A stretch of 64,000 nucleotides of DNA from Bacilli bacterium (GCA_017409785.1 JAFQSD010000002.1:62001-126000); one strand, 5' to 3'; positions 1-8,950 are shown, counted from the first letter of the stretch. Made by a program: numbers and translations. The notes: generated by a model from the letters alone, not told the origin.

Positions 1-65
1 GCATACTTTGCCTCTAGTGCAAATGTACCAAACTCAGAAGAAAATGCATAATATGGATATTTCAT
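1..65 (-). CDS. 5' end of an unidentified protein (partial, runs off the left edge)
   Basis: A strong ribosome binding site (TTAGGAGG, on the minus strand at about 71-78) precedes an ATG at 65-63, and the frame stays open for the 21 codons that remain in the window (MKYPYYAFSSEFG...). Only this N-terminal fragment is visible, rich in aromatic residues, and I do not recognise it. It lies downstream of the terminator that ends the tRNA-Arg unit, so it is probably transcribed separately. Confidence 0.5.
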   Translation of the reverse strand, partial: MKYPYYAFSSEFGTFALEAKY

Positions 66-97
66 AATTAATCCTCCTAAACACCTTAATTATAGCA

Positions 98-128
98 ACA
101 AAAAAAGCCTTTATTCAAGGCTTTTTAT
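98..128 (-). terminator. Rho-independent terminator after tRNA-Arg
   Basis: On the minus strand AAAGCCTT and AAGGCTTT pair around a short GAATA-type loop and are followed by a run of T (TTTTTTTG). It sits about 10 bases after the CCA end of the tRNA-Arg. Confidence 0.75.
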
Positions 129-136
129 ATCATAAG

Positions 137-213
137 TGGTGTCCGCGAGGCGACTCGAACGCCTGACCGATCGCTTAGAAGGCGATTGCTCTATCCAGCT
201 GAGCTACGCAGAC
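137..213 (-). tRNA. tRNA-Arg (anticodon TCT)
   Basis: The minus strand folds as a complete cloverleaf: a 7-bp acceptor stem GTCTGCG/CGCGGAC with one G-T pair, a D arm with AGCTCAGCTGGATAGAGC, anticodon stem ATCGC/GCGAT with loop CTTCTAA (anticodon TCT), and a T arm with GTTCGAGTC. Discriminator A and an encoded CCA follow (137-139). Confidence 0.95.
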
Positions 214-244
214 ATATCACAACTGACAAGTTAAATTATACAAT

Positions 245-277
245 AAAAGTACTTACATTTCAAGTACTTTTTTAACT
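245..277 (-). terminator. Hairpin terminator after the GerM-like gene
   Basis: AAAGTACTT and AAGTACTTT form an inverted repeat (about 247-271) with T-rich flanks on both strands. It follows the stop of the GerM-like gene and could act in both directions. Confidence 0.55.
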
Positions 278-280
278 TTT

Positions 281-1216
281 TTATTTTCTATTAATATAAC
301 TAACTTCCTCACCATTAACTTCAAACATCACCATACTAACATTATAATTATCGAATACTGAATAAGAAATACTATAAATAACTTCCTCTAATATTTTATC
401 TTCACTATCATATAAATATTCATTAAAATTTAAAAATAAAATATCATTCTCTTCTTTATAATCAATTAACTCTACTTTATTATTTAAAAAACTCATTAAG
501 TTTTCCTCATGAATATAACTAGTAGTTAACTCCTCTACTATAATTTTTATCTTGTCTCGATCATCATTTAAATATTTAGTAACTGGAACATAATATAATT
601 CATTTTCAATATCTTCCAAGTAATATACAACAACACTTGAAATATTCTCTCTCGACTTAATATCATATTCTTTATTAATCCCAATACTTTTAGTTAAAAC
701 ATTAGCTAACTTTTCTTTAGACTTAGGATAACTATCTAATCTCTCTCCTTCAACTAAAATACTAACTCCTTTTACACCATCAATATCTAAAATACTATAG
801 ACAATTGATGAAATCATGTTTTTTTCATCTTCTAAAGAAACATCTAAAAATTCTTTTGAAAAATCTATTGTAACTAACTCATTACCACAAAAAACATCTC
901 TTACTTTTGTATCTTTAGGAATTGTCCCTTTTAATTCATTAACATATTTACTTGTATCACTTACTATTAAATTACTTAATATTTTTAATACATTATCTTT
1001 TATATTCCCTTCCTCTAACAATATCTTACTTTTTACTAAATAACCATTATTATTAAGTAAATAGATACTATTAGAATAAACATCATTCTCAACTACTTCC
1101 ATATTAACTTTTAATACATCTTCTGTTTCTACTATTGGGATAGAAAAAACAGTAAGTAAAATAAACATTGTCACTGTAGTTATAAATATTTTTCTAATAA
1201 TTTTACTTTTTATCAT
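281..1216 (-). CDS. gerM: GerM-like protein with two GerMN domains
   Basis: The 311-residue protein has an N-terminal membrane anchor or signal segment (about residues 9-27) and then two copies of a GerMN-type fold. The first contains the pattern GTIPKDTKVRDVF...VTIDFSKEFL...ILDIDGVKGVSILVEG; the second (about 190-305) is more divergent. GerM in Bacillus is a membrane-anchored sporulation/germination protein needed for assembly of the channel between mother cell and forespore. The gene starts 11 bases after the stop of a SpoIIIAH-like gene, a partner in the same channel in known sporulators, and is preceded by GGTGAT. A general lipoprotein-like GerMN protein is the alternative. Confidence 0.72.
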   Translation of the reverse strand: MIKSKIIRKIFITTVTMFILLTVFSIPIVETEDVLKVNMEVVENDVYSNSIYLLNNNGYLVKSKILLEEGNIKDNVLKILSNLIVSDTSKYVNELKGTIPKDTKVRDVFCGNELVTIDFSKEFLDVSLEDEKNMISSIVYSILDIDGVKGVSILVEGERLDSYPKSKEKLANVLTKSIGINKEYDIKSRENISSVVVYYLEDIENELYYVPVTKYLNDDRDKIKIIVEELTTSYIHEENLMSFLNNKVELIDYKEENDILFLNFNEYLYDSEDKILEEVIYSISYSVFDNYNVSMVMFEVNGEEVSYINRK

Positions 1217-1227
1217 TAGATCACCAG

Positions 1228-1719
1228 CTATTTTTTCTGAAACTTAACAGTTACAAACATTTTATTTTTATATTCATTTTGAATAAGTCGCATAATATTA
1301 TTTGCTAATTTACTATCATGATCTTTCGCAACACATACAACTTCTGCATTAGAGTTATCAATTTTAATAAAACAATTTATCCCGTACTCTTTCTTTATTG
1401 TTTTTTCTAATGTCTCTTCTCTACTTTGAATCTCATTTAAATATTTTAACTGTTCATAAATATTGTTCTTCTCTTCTGTACCTAATACATCACTTACTAA
1501 TTGTTCTTGTAAAGCATCAATTGACGTTTGTCTTTCTTCTTCTAAACTAACTCTCATTGCAAGTAGCGAGTCAACTTCCTCTATAGTCGTTACAATTTCT
1601 TCTTCCTTACTTTCACTAACATCTTTTAATAAATCATTTGGCATCGTAATATAATAAACACTTAAAACTAAAATTAAACTAAATAATGTTAAGAACCATA
1701 AATTTTGTTTGCTAATCAT
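1228..1719 (-). CDS. spoIIIAH: SpoIIIAH-like membrane protein
   Basis: The 163-residue product has one N-terminal transmembrane helix (about 8-26), a charged coiled-coil-like stretch (about 40-100, including an ERQTSIDALQEQL-type segment), and a small C-terminal alpha/beta domain ending in MFVTVKFQKK, the layout of SpoIIIAH. SpoIIIAH is inserted in the mother-cell membrane around the forespore and carries a YscJ/FliF-like ring-building domain. At 163 residues it is shorter than the Bacillus protein (about 218). It is the first gene of a two-gene unit with the GerM-like gene. I saw no other spoIIIA gene in the window, so it stands outside the usual spoIIIA operon. Confidence 0.65.
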   Translation of the reverse strand: MISKQNLWFLTLFSLILVLSVYYITMPNDLLKDVSESKEEEIVTTIEEVDSLLAMRVSLEEERQTSIDALQEQLVSDVLGTEEKNNIYEQLKYLNEIQSREETLEKTIKKEYGINCFIKIDNSNAEVVCVAKDHDSKLANNIMRLIQNEYKNKMFVTVKFQKK

Positions 1720-1748
1720 ACGACTCCTCCTCTTTATTAAACTTTATG

Positions 1749-1785
1749 TACAAAAAAAAAGAATATTCAAAAATATTCTCTTTTT
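1749..1785 (-). terminator. Terminator of the DUF5684-like gene
   Basis: On the minus strand AGAATATT and AATATTCT pair across a TTTG loop and run into nine T residues, directly after the stop codon at 1790. Confidence 0.75.
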
Positions 1786-1789
1786 TATA

Positions 1790-2512
1790 TTAAAGGATTT
1801 CTTTTCCGCATCCAGGACAGAAACGTTCACCATTAGTAACTTTGTAACCACAAGCAGTACAGAACTTAGCTTGAGCATCATTGTTAACTGGTGTGTTATT
1901 AACTGGCGCATTATTTACTGGTTGTTGGAATCCACCATTATTTTGTTGTGGTTGACTTCCATATCCAGGAGTTCCTTTTCCAAGAATTTTTTCTTCAACA
2001 AAATTCCAAACTACATCTTTCATTGGTTTTGGACCAACATATTGAGTATTCTTTCCACCAACTAATAACCAGAAAATTGGTGCTAAGAAATATAACCCAG
2101 CAGCATATCCATCTGACTTACCAAAACTTCTTGCAGTACTTACATAAAGTATTACACAGAAATAAATTGTTAAAGCATAAGACGCTAAAGTAAATAAGAA
2201 TCCAATTACAGGAATTGCTGATAGGAATCCTAACACTAAACTTCCACCGAATACGATTAAAATCCACCAAGGATTAACACCAGTAATTTGGCATAGTACG
2301 ATTTGGTTGTATACAGGAATAATTGCTTCCCATCCACCTTTACCAGCTTTCTTAAATGCTTTCCATTGACCAATAATAGTACAAACTGCTACTGCAAGAC
2401 CAATTAAAATTGCAACTAACATACCAATTAAAAATGCTCCAACAATACCACTAGCAGTACTACTAACTGTATCAATAGTGTCATAAGTTGTAGTATAATC
2501 ATATGTACTCAT
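1790..2512 (-). CDS. DUF5684-like membrane protein with C-terminal zinc ribbon
   Basis: I place the start at the ATG at 2512 (MSTYDYTTTYD) because GAAGGAG lies at the right distance; an in-frame GTG three codons upstream falls inside that site. The protein has several hydrophobic helices, with the signature GQWKAFKKAGKGGWEAIIPVYN and a GKSDGYAAGLYFLAPIFWL stretch typical of the DUF5684 family of small multi-spanning proteins. A Gln/Asn/Pro-rich linker leads to a C-terminal zinc ribbon (CTAC...CPGC). Function is unknown. It ends the SDR/PLP-enzyme operon and has its own terminator. Confidence 0.7.
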   Translation of the reverse strand: MSTYDYTTTYDTIDTVSSTASGIVGAFLIGMLVAILIGLAVAVCTIIGQWKAFKKAGKGGWEAIIPVYNQIVLCQITGVNPWWILIVFGGSLVLGFLSAIPVIGFLFTLASYALTIYFCVILYVSTARSFGKSDGYAAGLYFLAPIFWLLVGGKNTQYVGPKPMKDVVWNFVEEKILGKGTPGYGSQPQQNNGGFQQPVNNAPVNNTPVNNDAQAKFCTACGYKVTNGERFCPGCGKEIL

Positions 2513-2532
2513 TACTTCCACTCCTTCCTTCT

Positions 2533-3783
2533 CTATTTATGAAATAGTCTTTCGACTGCTTTCATCAAACCTAATTTCCCATATGGATAAGTAAGTGACC
2601 CTTGCATATATCCAATATAGGGTTCTCTAATTGGTCCATCACATGAAAGTTCTATTGAAGAACCCTGTGTAAATGAACCACTTGCCATAATTATCTTATC
2701 TTGATACCCTGGCATATCACTAGCTTCAACTATAGCATTTGAATCAATTGCTGATCCTTGTTGAATACCTCTAGTGAATTCAATCAATTTATTAGGATCT
2801 CTAAATATAATATTTTGTACAATATCTGCACGTTTCTCATTATATTTAGGCTCTACATCAAAACCTAACTTTTCCATAACTCTACTTGTAAGTACTGCTG
2901 TCTTAAGTGATGCAGCAACTACATTTGGAGCCATATATAATCCTTGTAAAATTTGTTTATTAATACCAAGTGTTGGACCAACTTCTCTACCTTCCCCAGG
3001 TAATGTAAGTCTTTCACCACATAATTCAATTAAATCATGACGTCCTGCAATATAAGCACCATTAGGAGCAATTCCTCCACCTAAATTCTTAATTAATGAA
3101 CCAACCATTACGTCAGCCCCAACAGAAACTGGTTCAATATTTCCAACAAATTCACAATAGCAATTATCTACCATAATAATTACATTACTATCAATCTCTT
3201 TAATTAATTTAATTACTTTTTCACATTTTTCTATACTTAAACTCTTACGAGTTGAATATCCTTTACTTCTTTGAATCTCAACTACTTTTACTTTATGTGT
3301 AGAAATATATTCTGCTATTTTTTCATAATCAAAATCATCATTAACAAGTTCTATTTGGTCATACTTAACACCATAACTCATTAACGAACTAGCATTTTCT
3401 TTAATACCAATTACTTCATCTAAAGTATCGTATGGCTTACCACAAATACTTAAAAGTAAATCTCTAGGTCTAAGTAATGCAAAAAAACATACATTTAAAG
3501 CATGACTTCCAGAAACAAATTGATTTCTAACTAAAGCATCTTCTGCTCCAAGTACATCTTTAAATACCTCTTCTATCGCATCTCTACCTAAATCATTATA
3601 TCCATATCCCGTAGTTGAATTAAAATGTGAATCAGTTATTCTATTTTTCTGAAAACTTCCTAAGACTTTCATACTATTATTCATACAAACTTCATCAATT
3701 TTATTAAACTCTTCTAAACAATCTTTTTCACAAGAATTTACTAATTCTACTACTTCATCTGAAATATTTAATTCACTATACAT
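2533..3783 (-). CDS. ynbB: Aluminium-resistance / methionine gamma-lyase-type PLP enzyme
   Basis: The 416-residue protein matches the YnbB family (annotated as aluminium resistance or methionine gamma-lyase family), a fold-type I PLP enzyme distantly related to Cys/Met metabolism enzymes. The likely PLP lysine is in GSLIKNLGGGIAPNGAYIAG; DNCYCEF carries the aspartate expected to hold the cofactor nitrogen. Early residues HFNSTTGYGYNDLGRDAIE are also characteristic. The true substrate of the family is not established. Length is normal (about 420). GGAGAG precedes the ATG, and the gene follows the SDR gene by 15 bases and precedes the DUF5684-like gene by 20, so all three look cotranscribed. 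Confidence 0.85.
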   Translation of the reverse strand: MYSELNISDEVVELVNSCEKDCLEEFNKIDEVCMNNSMKVLGSFQKNRITDSHFNSTTGYGYNDLGRDAIEEVFKDVLGAEDALVRNQFVSGSHALNVCFFALLRPRDLLLSICGKPYDTLDEVIGIKENASSLMSYGVKYDQIELVNDDFDYEKIAEYISTHKVKVVEIQRSKGYSTRKSLSIEKCEKVIKLIKEIDSNVIIMVDNCYCEFVGNIEPVSVGADVMVGSLIKNLGGGIAPNGAYIAGRHDLIELCGERLTLPGEGREVGPTLGINKQILQGLYMAPNVVAASLKTAVLTSRVMEKLGFDVEPKYNEKRADIVQNIIFRDPNKLIEFTRGIQQGSAIDSNAIVEASDMPGYQDKIIMASGSFTQGSSIELSCDGPIREPYIGYMQGSLTYPYGKLGLMKAVERLFHK

Positions 3784-3798
3784 TTTATCTCTCCGTTC

Positions 3799-4542
3799 TT
3801 ACCCGTTGTATTTTCCACCGTCAACCCTAATTATTGAATCATTTACATAACTAGCATCTTCACTACATAAGAAACTAACTACTTTCGCAATCTCTTCTGC
3901 TTCAGCAAATCTACTAACTAAAATATTTCTTCTTTCTTCATTTATTTGTTCAATAGATAAATCCTTATTCATATCAGTCTTTACCCATCCAGGACATACG
4001 CAATTTACTCTAATATTTGGAGCAAACTCTCTAGCTAAATTATGAGTAAGAGAAATAACTCCTGCCTTAGAAGCATCATAATCACAACTTTCTGGATAAT
4101 AAGTATCAATCGCATTAGTTGAAGAAATATTAATAATTATACCACTTTTCTTCTCTAACATAACACGCCCTACATATTTACTACATAAATAAGTACCAAT
4201 TAAATTTACATCTAAAATTCTTCTAAAGTTTTTAACTGTTTTATCCATCAATAAACTATCTCTACATACACTAGCATTGTTAACTAATATATCAATAGTT
4301 CCAAAATGATCAACTACTGCATTAACCATTTTTTCAACGTCTTCTTCATCGCTGACATCACATTTTATTGCCATACAATCAACATCATAAGTACTTCCTA
4401 TATAATCTAAAAATTCTAATGCTTCTTCTTCATGATGACAATAATTTATAACTACATTAGCTCCTCTTTTAGCTAATTCTTCAATAGTAGCTCTACCAAT
4501 ACCACGATTACTACCCGTTACAATAGCGACAAGGTTTTTCAT
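3799..4542 (-). CDS. SDR-family oxidoreductase, FabG-like
   Basis: A 247-residue classical short-chain dehydrogenase/reductase. The Rossmann signature TGSNRGIG is near residue 9, NNAS is near residue 89, the catalytic serine is in NISSTNA, and the Tyr/Lys pair is in YDASKAG, followed by CPGWVKTDMN. The C terminus IIRVDGGKY is typical of 3-oxoacyl-ACP reductases. Because it is in an operon with a PLP enzyme and not with other fatty-acid genes, a different substrate is possible. The start ATG has a GGAG-type site (AAGGAGTTTGAGATT). Confidence 0.8.
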   Translation of the reverse strand: MKNLVAIVTGSNRGIGRATIEELAKRGANVVINYCHHEEEALEFLDYIGSTYDVDCMAIKCDVSDEEDVEKMVNAVVDHFGTIDILVNNASVCRDSLLMDKTVKNFRRILDVNLIGTYLCSKYVGRVMLEKKSGIIINISSTNAIDTYYPESCDYDASKAGVISLTHNLAREFAPNIRVNCVCPGWVKTDMNKDLSIEQINEERRNILVSRFAEAEEIAKVVSFLCSEDASYVNDSIIRVDGGKYNG

Positions 4543-4602
4543 AATCTCAAACTCCTTATACTACTAAAATTATATCTTAAATAAATTCAAAAAACAAGGT
4601 AC

Positions 4603-5025
4603 TTACTTTGAATTATTCAACCCGTGAAATTCAATAAAATCTTCTACTTTTTCTTTACTATCAATAGAAAATAAATTAGCTATCATTTCTCCATCTTCTA
4701 CATAAATTAATATAGGAAATTCTTCTCTTTTATTTTCAATATCTAACTTTCTCATAATCTCAGAATAATCCTTATTAGTAGAACTATTTAATTTACTAAA
4801 CTTAATATCTTTATCTTTTAAAATGTCTTTAACTAAGTCACAATTATCACACGTATTAGCAGTAACTAAAATTACCAAATCTTCATCTTTTTCAATTTTA
4901 GTTAAGACATTTGAACTACCATATGTCTTTATTAAAAAGATCATTATAGGAATTGCAAAAATTATTACAACTAACATCCCAAAGAAAAATTTATTTCTTA
5001 ACTCAACAAATTCTGGATCTCTCAT
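4603..5025 (-). CDS. Membrane-anchored thioredoxin-like protein (CDNC motif)
   Basis: The 140-residue protein has one transmembrane helix (about 11-31) followed by a thioredoxin-like domain: the strand DLVILVTANT leads into CDNC and then a helix DLVKDILKD. The CxxC spacing and the preceding hydrophobic strand support a redox or thiol-binding role, on a face of the membrane I cannot determine. Its ATG overlaps the TGA of the repeat-protein gene upstream (ATGA, 5022-5025), so it is translationally coupled to that gene. The coupling is notable because the repeat proteins carry a cysteine in almost every repeat. Confidence 0.6.
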   Translation of the reverse strand: MRDPEFVELRNKFFFGMLVVIIFAIPIMIFLIKTYGSSNVLTKIEKDEDLVILVTANTCDNCDLVKDILKDKDIKFSKLNSSTNKDYSEIMRKLDIENKREEFPILIYVEDGEMIANLFSIDSKEKVEDFIEFHGLNNSK

Positions 5026-6362
5026 TTAACCACAACTCCTTTTGTTTGAATATGTTCTTTTTTCTCCTCATATTTTTTTCTACTTAAACCATATATTGGA
5101 TTAAATCTTCCTTTAACAACATCATCTTCACCTATAGACTCAATTAGTTTTTCTCTTTCAATTAATTCTTCAAATTTTAATCCAAGTATTGCAGGAGAAG
5201 CAATAACTGCTTCTAATGTTCCTCTACTATCTAAATAAGGAAATACTTTCTTTAAATGATTAGCATCAGTAACAACAATTAATGGTGTTAAATAACTTCT
5301 ACCATAATTTTCTGATACAAATTTCATACTTTTATCTAAACTACTAGCACTTTTCTTAAATACTGTCGCAGTAATATCTAATCCATACTTTTGACATACT
5401 TTAACTATTTCTTCTATTTCATCTGCACTCTTCTTAAATACATTAGCACTTAATTCTACTCCATACTTAGAACAAACTGTATGAATTCTTCTAATCTCAT
5501 CTGCATCTCTTAAAAATACTGTTCCACTAATAGGAATACCTAATTCATTACAAACTTTAACAATATCCTCTATTTCATCAGAGTCTCTTCTAAATACACT
5601 ACCTGTTATTGGAATATTATGCTTACGGCAAGTATCAATTATTTTACCTACTTCTTCAGCACCTTTTAAAAATACACTTCCAGTAATTTCTACATTCTTC
5701 TCACGACAAATATTAATAATACGTCTAATCTCAAAAGAACTTTTTCTAAACATACTGCCGGAAATTTCTAAATTATTTTCCAAACATATTTTAACTATCT
5801 CTGTAATCTCTCCTACACCTTTTTGGAAGAAACTACCACTTGGTTCTACACCATACTTTTCACAAATACCTAAAATTGTACTTACTTCAGCTGGTCTTAA
5901 TGTCGTAATAGCTGCACTTAAAATAGCACTCTTACTCATTCTAGAACTAAATCTTTCAAATTCTTGAATTCTACTAACAGGAACTCCTAAAATAGAAACA
6001 TTCTTATTAAACGTTCCAACACCATAATTTTTTGAAACATACTCATAAGTTTCTGAAATAATACCAGGTTCACTACTTAAAATATGTAAACAACCGATAA
6101 TTTTTTCTCTATTAATTCCTCTATTTATTAATTCCTCATAATTATCTTTTAAACATCCAGGATTTAAATATAATACACTTGGACATTTTTCAATTCTCTT
6201 TGGAGAAACTCCAACAATATTAACTAAAAATTCTAATGCTCTAGTCATCACCTTAGTATCACTAGAACTTTCAATCATATCTTTTGTATCATTATCAAAT
6301 GAAGAATAATTTACACCATAATTTTTAAGAAGTTTAGATACAGAAATATCTTCTTGTATCAT
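5022..6362 (-). CDS. Repeat protein 1: mTERF-like caps with about 7 repeats of 26 residues
   Basis: The start is ATG at 6362 (MIQEDIS), giving 446 residues: GGGAGGAG is correctly spaced before it, and an upstream ATG overlaps that site. Residues about 55-130 form the N-terminal cap (RIEKCPSVLYLNP, CLHILSSEP, TYEYVSKNYG). From about 155, seven units of 26 residues follow the pattern (K/R)xxxEIxxIVxVCxKYGIEITGSVF, then a C-terminal cap (YVSENYG..., PYLDSRG, LIGLSRK-type GLSRKKYEE). The caps look like mTERF helical repeats. The function is unknown. It is the shortest of five paralogs, overlaps a 90-aa relative upstream by ATGA, and overlaps the thioredoxin-like gene downstream. Confidence 0.75.
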   Translation of the reverse strand: MIQEDISVSKLLKNYGVNYSSFDNDTKDMIESSSDTKVMTRALEFLVNIVGVSPKRIEKCPSVLYLNPGCLKDNYEELINRGINREKIIGCLHILSSEPGIISETYEYVSKNYGVGTFNKNVSILGVPVSRIQEFERFSSRMSKSAILSAAITTLRPAEVSTILGICEKYGVEPSGSFFQKGVGEITEIVKICLENNLEISGSMFRKSSFEIRRIINICREKNVEITGSVFLKGAEEVGKIIDTCRKHNIPITGSVFRRDSDEIEDIVKVCNELGIPISGTVFLRDADEIRRIHTVCSKYGVELSANVFKKSADEIEEIVKVCQKYGLDITATVFKKSASSLDKSMKFVSENYGRSYLTPLIVVTDANHLKKVFPYLDSRGTLEAVIASPAILGLKFEELIEREKLIESIGEDDVVKGRFNPIYGLSRKKYEEKKEHIQTKGVVVK

Positions 6363-6631
6363 AATAACTCCTCCCATATTCCCATATCTTCACCTAAAAT
6401 ATTAACGTAATCATCTCCAAGTCTTCCAATTAACTTATCAACTTTTTCTTTAACCACTTCATGGTCATCGACAAAAGCAAGTGGAAATCTTTCAATGATA
6501 TCTTCATAATCATCAAAACCCAATTTAATTAAATAATTAATATTTTTAACTAAATCATCTAAATTCTCATTACATGCAACTAGTGCATCTTCCCCATAAA
6601 TTTCTCTAATTTTACCAAAATCAATATTCAT
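6359..6631 (-). CDS. Small 90-aa mTERF-like protein
   Basis: The product reads like one or two mTERF repeats: VKNINYLIKLGFDDYEDIIERFP, then a segment beginning AFVDDHEVVKEKV. The family pattern is helix, LG, helix, P. It is acidic and has no membrane segment. It starts 9 bases after the 759-aa repeat protein, with a GGAGATATTT-type site, and its TGA overlaps the ATG of repeat protein 1. Its last codons (Trp-Glu-Glu) contain the ribosome binding site of that next gene, so expression of the two is likely coupled. It may be a free cap-like partner of the larger proteins. Confidence 0.65.
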   Translation of the reverse strand: MNIDFGKIREIYGEDALVACNENLDDLVKNINYLIKLGFDDYEDIIERFPLAFVDDHEVVKEKVDKLIGRLGDDYVNILGEDMGIWEELL

Positions 6632-6640
6632 AAATATCTC

Positions 6641-8920
6641 CTATCTTTTTATTCCATTAGCATCTTGATATGCTTTTACTCTTGCTTCGAAATTTTTTCT
6701 ACTAAGTCCATATATTGAATTAAATCTACCATCAACAATATTTGCTTCACCAATTCTTTCAATAAAAGCTTCACGTGCCTTTATTTCATCAAATTTAAGT
6801 GACAGAATACTAGCACTACTCTTAACAATATCAAGTTCCCCTCTACTATCTAAGTATGGTAAAACAACTTCTAAATAAGACTTGCTTTTACTAACTACTA
6901 GTGATGTTAAGAAATCATCTCCATAATTTTTCTTAACATAGTTAATACTTTCTCTTAATGACTTCGAATCTTTCTTTAGAATACTTGGACCATAAGTAAT
7001 ACCATATTCACTACAAATATCAAGTATTTCTTTAAATTCTTCTGGACTTCTTTTAAATACACTACCAGTTATTTCTATATTTTTTTCTCTACATATTTCA
7101 GCAATTTGTCTAATTTCATTTGGCTTTCTTCCAAAAACACAACCAGATGTTTTTATATTAAACTCTTCACATATTTTACTAATTTCATCTATTTCCTCAG
7201 CACTTCTTAAGAAAATGGTTCCACTAGCAGCAATACCAAGTTCTCTGCATTTATCAACAATTTTTTTTACTTCATCAGCATCTTTTGTAAACATTGTTCC
7301 TGTAGGAGTTATACCATTTTCTAAACAATATTCAATAATTTTCTTTCCTTCATCATATGGTTTCATAAAGAAACCAATAGAAACTAAAATATCTTTTTCA
7401 TGGCATAAATCAATCATTGATTTAACTTCTTTAGGATGTCTATAAAATACACTTGCCTGTGGCTCAACATTGTTAGCCAAACATAAATCAATTATTTCTT
7501 CTATTTCATCTGCACGTCTTGCAAACATTGAAGGTAATATTTTAACATTTCTTTTCTTACAAAAATTAATTATATCTTTAAAATCACTTGGTGTTCTTTG
7601 AAACATTGATGGCTTTAACTCTACTCCATTTTCTTTTGCGAATAAAGCCATATCTTCTATTTCCCTAGAACTTCTCTTAAAAACCATTCCTTCTACTTTT
7701 ATATTATATTTATGACAAACTTTAATAACATCTTCTAAATCATCTGCATCTACATAAAATACACTTGGTGTAATTTCTAATCCATACTTTTTAGCTTTGT
7801 CATAAATTATTCTAATATCACTACCGGATTTTGAAAAAAGTGAAGCACTTACTGGAATACCAAGTTCCATTGCTGTTCTAACAATATCATGAAATTCTTC
7901 ACTTGTTTTTTGAAACATACTATTATTAACTTCTAAACCAATTTTATGACAAGTAGTAACCATTTCTCTAATTTCTTTAGCTGTTCTATGAAAAATAGTA
8001 CCAGTTACTTCTAACCCAAACTCATCACAAACATTTTTTAACTCTTCTAATTCATCTGCTGTTCTATGAAATGTACTTCCTGTAACTTCAATTCCTAGTT
8101 CTCTCGCTTTATTAACAATAGCCTCAATTTCATCAGGTAATCTAACAAATAAACTTCCATATACTTCTAATCCTAATCTTTCACAAGTATCAATAATCTT
8201 TTTTACATCTTCAACTTTACGTTGAAACATACTATTACATACCTTAACATTATGTTTTTGACAAATTCTTGCTACTAAATCTATTTCAAAACTACTACGT
8301 AATAATGCATTACTATCTACTTCTATATTATGTTTTTCACAAGTTCTAATAATTTCAATTAATTCTTCTGGATCACTTCTAAAAATAATCGTTGAAAGAT
8401 CAATATCATTATTACTACAAACATCTATTAACTCTTTTAATGTATCAATACCTACCGTTGTAGTAGCAACATTTAAAATATCTCTTTTAGAAAATTTACC
8501 ACTCATTAATCTTTCTATATCATTAATTCTAGTAATACTAACTCTTAAAATAGATGTATTAATATTTATATATTCAATTCCATAATTACTAAGGACATAA
8601 TCATAAGTTGCTTCCAAATTCTCTGGTTTACAACTAAGTACATGTAAACATGAATCAATATTAGTTTGATATAAAGGTGTACTACTTAAAAATTCATAAT
8701 TAGTACGTACATCACGAGGATTTAAGTATAAAACACTTGGACACTTTTCAATATTTTTAGGTAATATTCCTTTTTCTTTAATTAAATAGTTTAAAACACT
8801 TGCCATATCATTATACTCTGCATAAGTTAATAATCTATCTTGTTTAATACTTGGAATATTATCCATATTAATACCATAATAATCTAATACTGCTAATAAT
8901 GAATATACATCTTCACTCAT
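6641..8920 (-). CDS. Repeat protein 2: 759 aa, about 19 repeats of 26 residues
   Basis: The N-terminal cap (about 1-150) carries NIEKCPSVLYLNP, CLHVLSCKP and TYDYVLSNYG. About 19 units of 26 residues follow, for example RTADELEELKNVCDEFGLEV then TGTIFH. Each unit has a helix with a Cys, Ala or similar small residue and a turn ending in a phenylalanine. The C-terminal cap has PYLDSRGELDIV, ASILSLKFDEI and NSIYGLSRKNF. No catalytic motif, signal or membrane segment is visible, so a cytosolic solenoid scaffold or nucleic-acid-binding role is the best inference. It heads an operon of four genes and has a promoter with TAGTAAAAT shared by its paralogs. Confidence 0.75.
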   Translation of the reverse strand: MSEDVYSLLAVLDYYGINMDNIPSIKQDRLLTYAEYNDMASVLNYLIKEKGILPKNIEKCPSVLYLNPRDVRTNYEFLSSTPLYQTNIDSCLHVLSCKPENLEATYDYVLSNYGIEYININTSILRVSITRINDIERLMSGKFSKRDILNVATTTVGIDTLKELIDVCSNNDIDLSTIIFRSDPEELIEIIRTCEKHNIEVDSNALLRSSFEIDLVARICQKHNVKVCNSMFQRKVEDVKKIIDTCERLGLEVYGSLFVRLPDEIEAIVNKARELGIEVTGSTFHRTADELEELKNVCDEFGLEVTGTIFHRTAKEIREMVTTCHKIGLEVNNSMFQKTSEEFHDIVRTAMELGIPVSASLFSKSGSDIRIIYDKAKKYGLEITPSVFYVDADDLEDVIKVCHKYNIKVEGMVFKRSSREIEDMALFAKENGVELKPSMFQRTPSDFKDIINFCKKRNVKILPSMFARRADEIEEIIDLCLANNVEPQASVFYRHPKEVKSMIDLCHEKDILVSIGFFMKPYDEGKKIIEYCLENGITPTGTMFTKDADEVKKIVDKCRELGIAASGTIFLRSAEEIDEISKICEEFNIKTSGCVFGRKPNEIRQIAEICREKNIEITGSVFKRSPEEFKEILDICSEYGITYGPSILKKDSKSLRESINYVKKNYGDDFLTSLVVSKSKSYLEVVLPYLDSRGELDIVKSSASILSLKFDEIKAREAFIERIGEANIVDGRFNSIYGLSRKNFEARVKAYQDANGIKR

Positions 8921-8950
8921 TTAGATCACCTACTTATTTACTCTATTACC

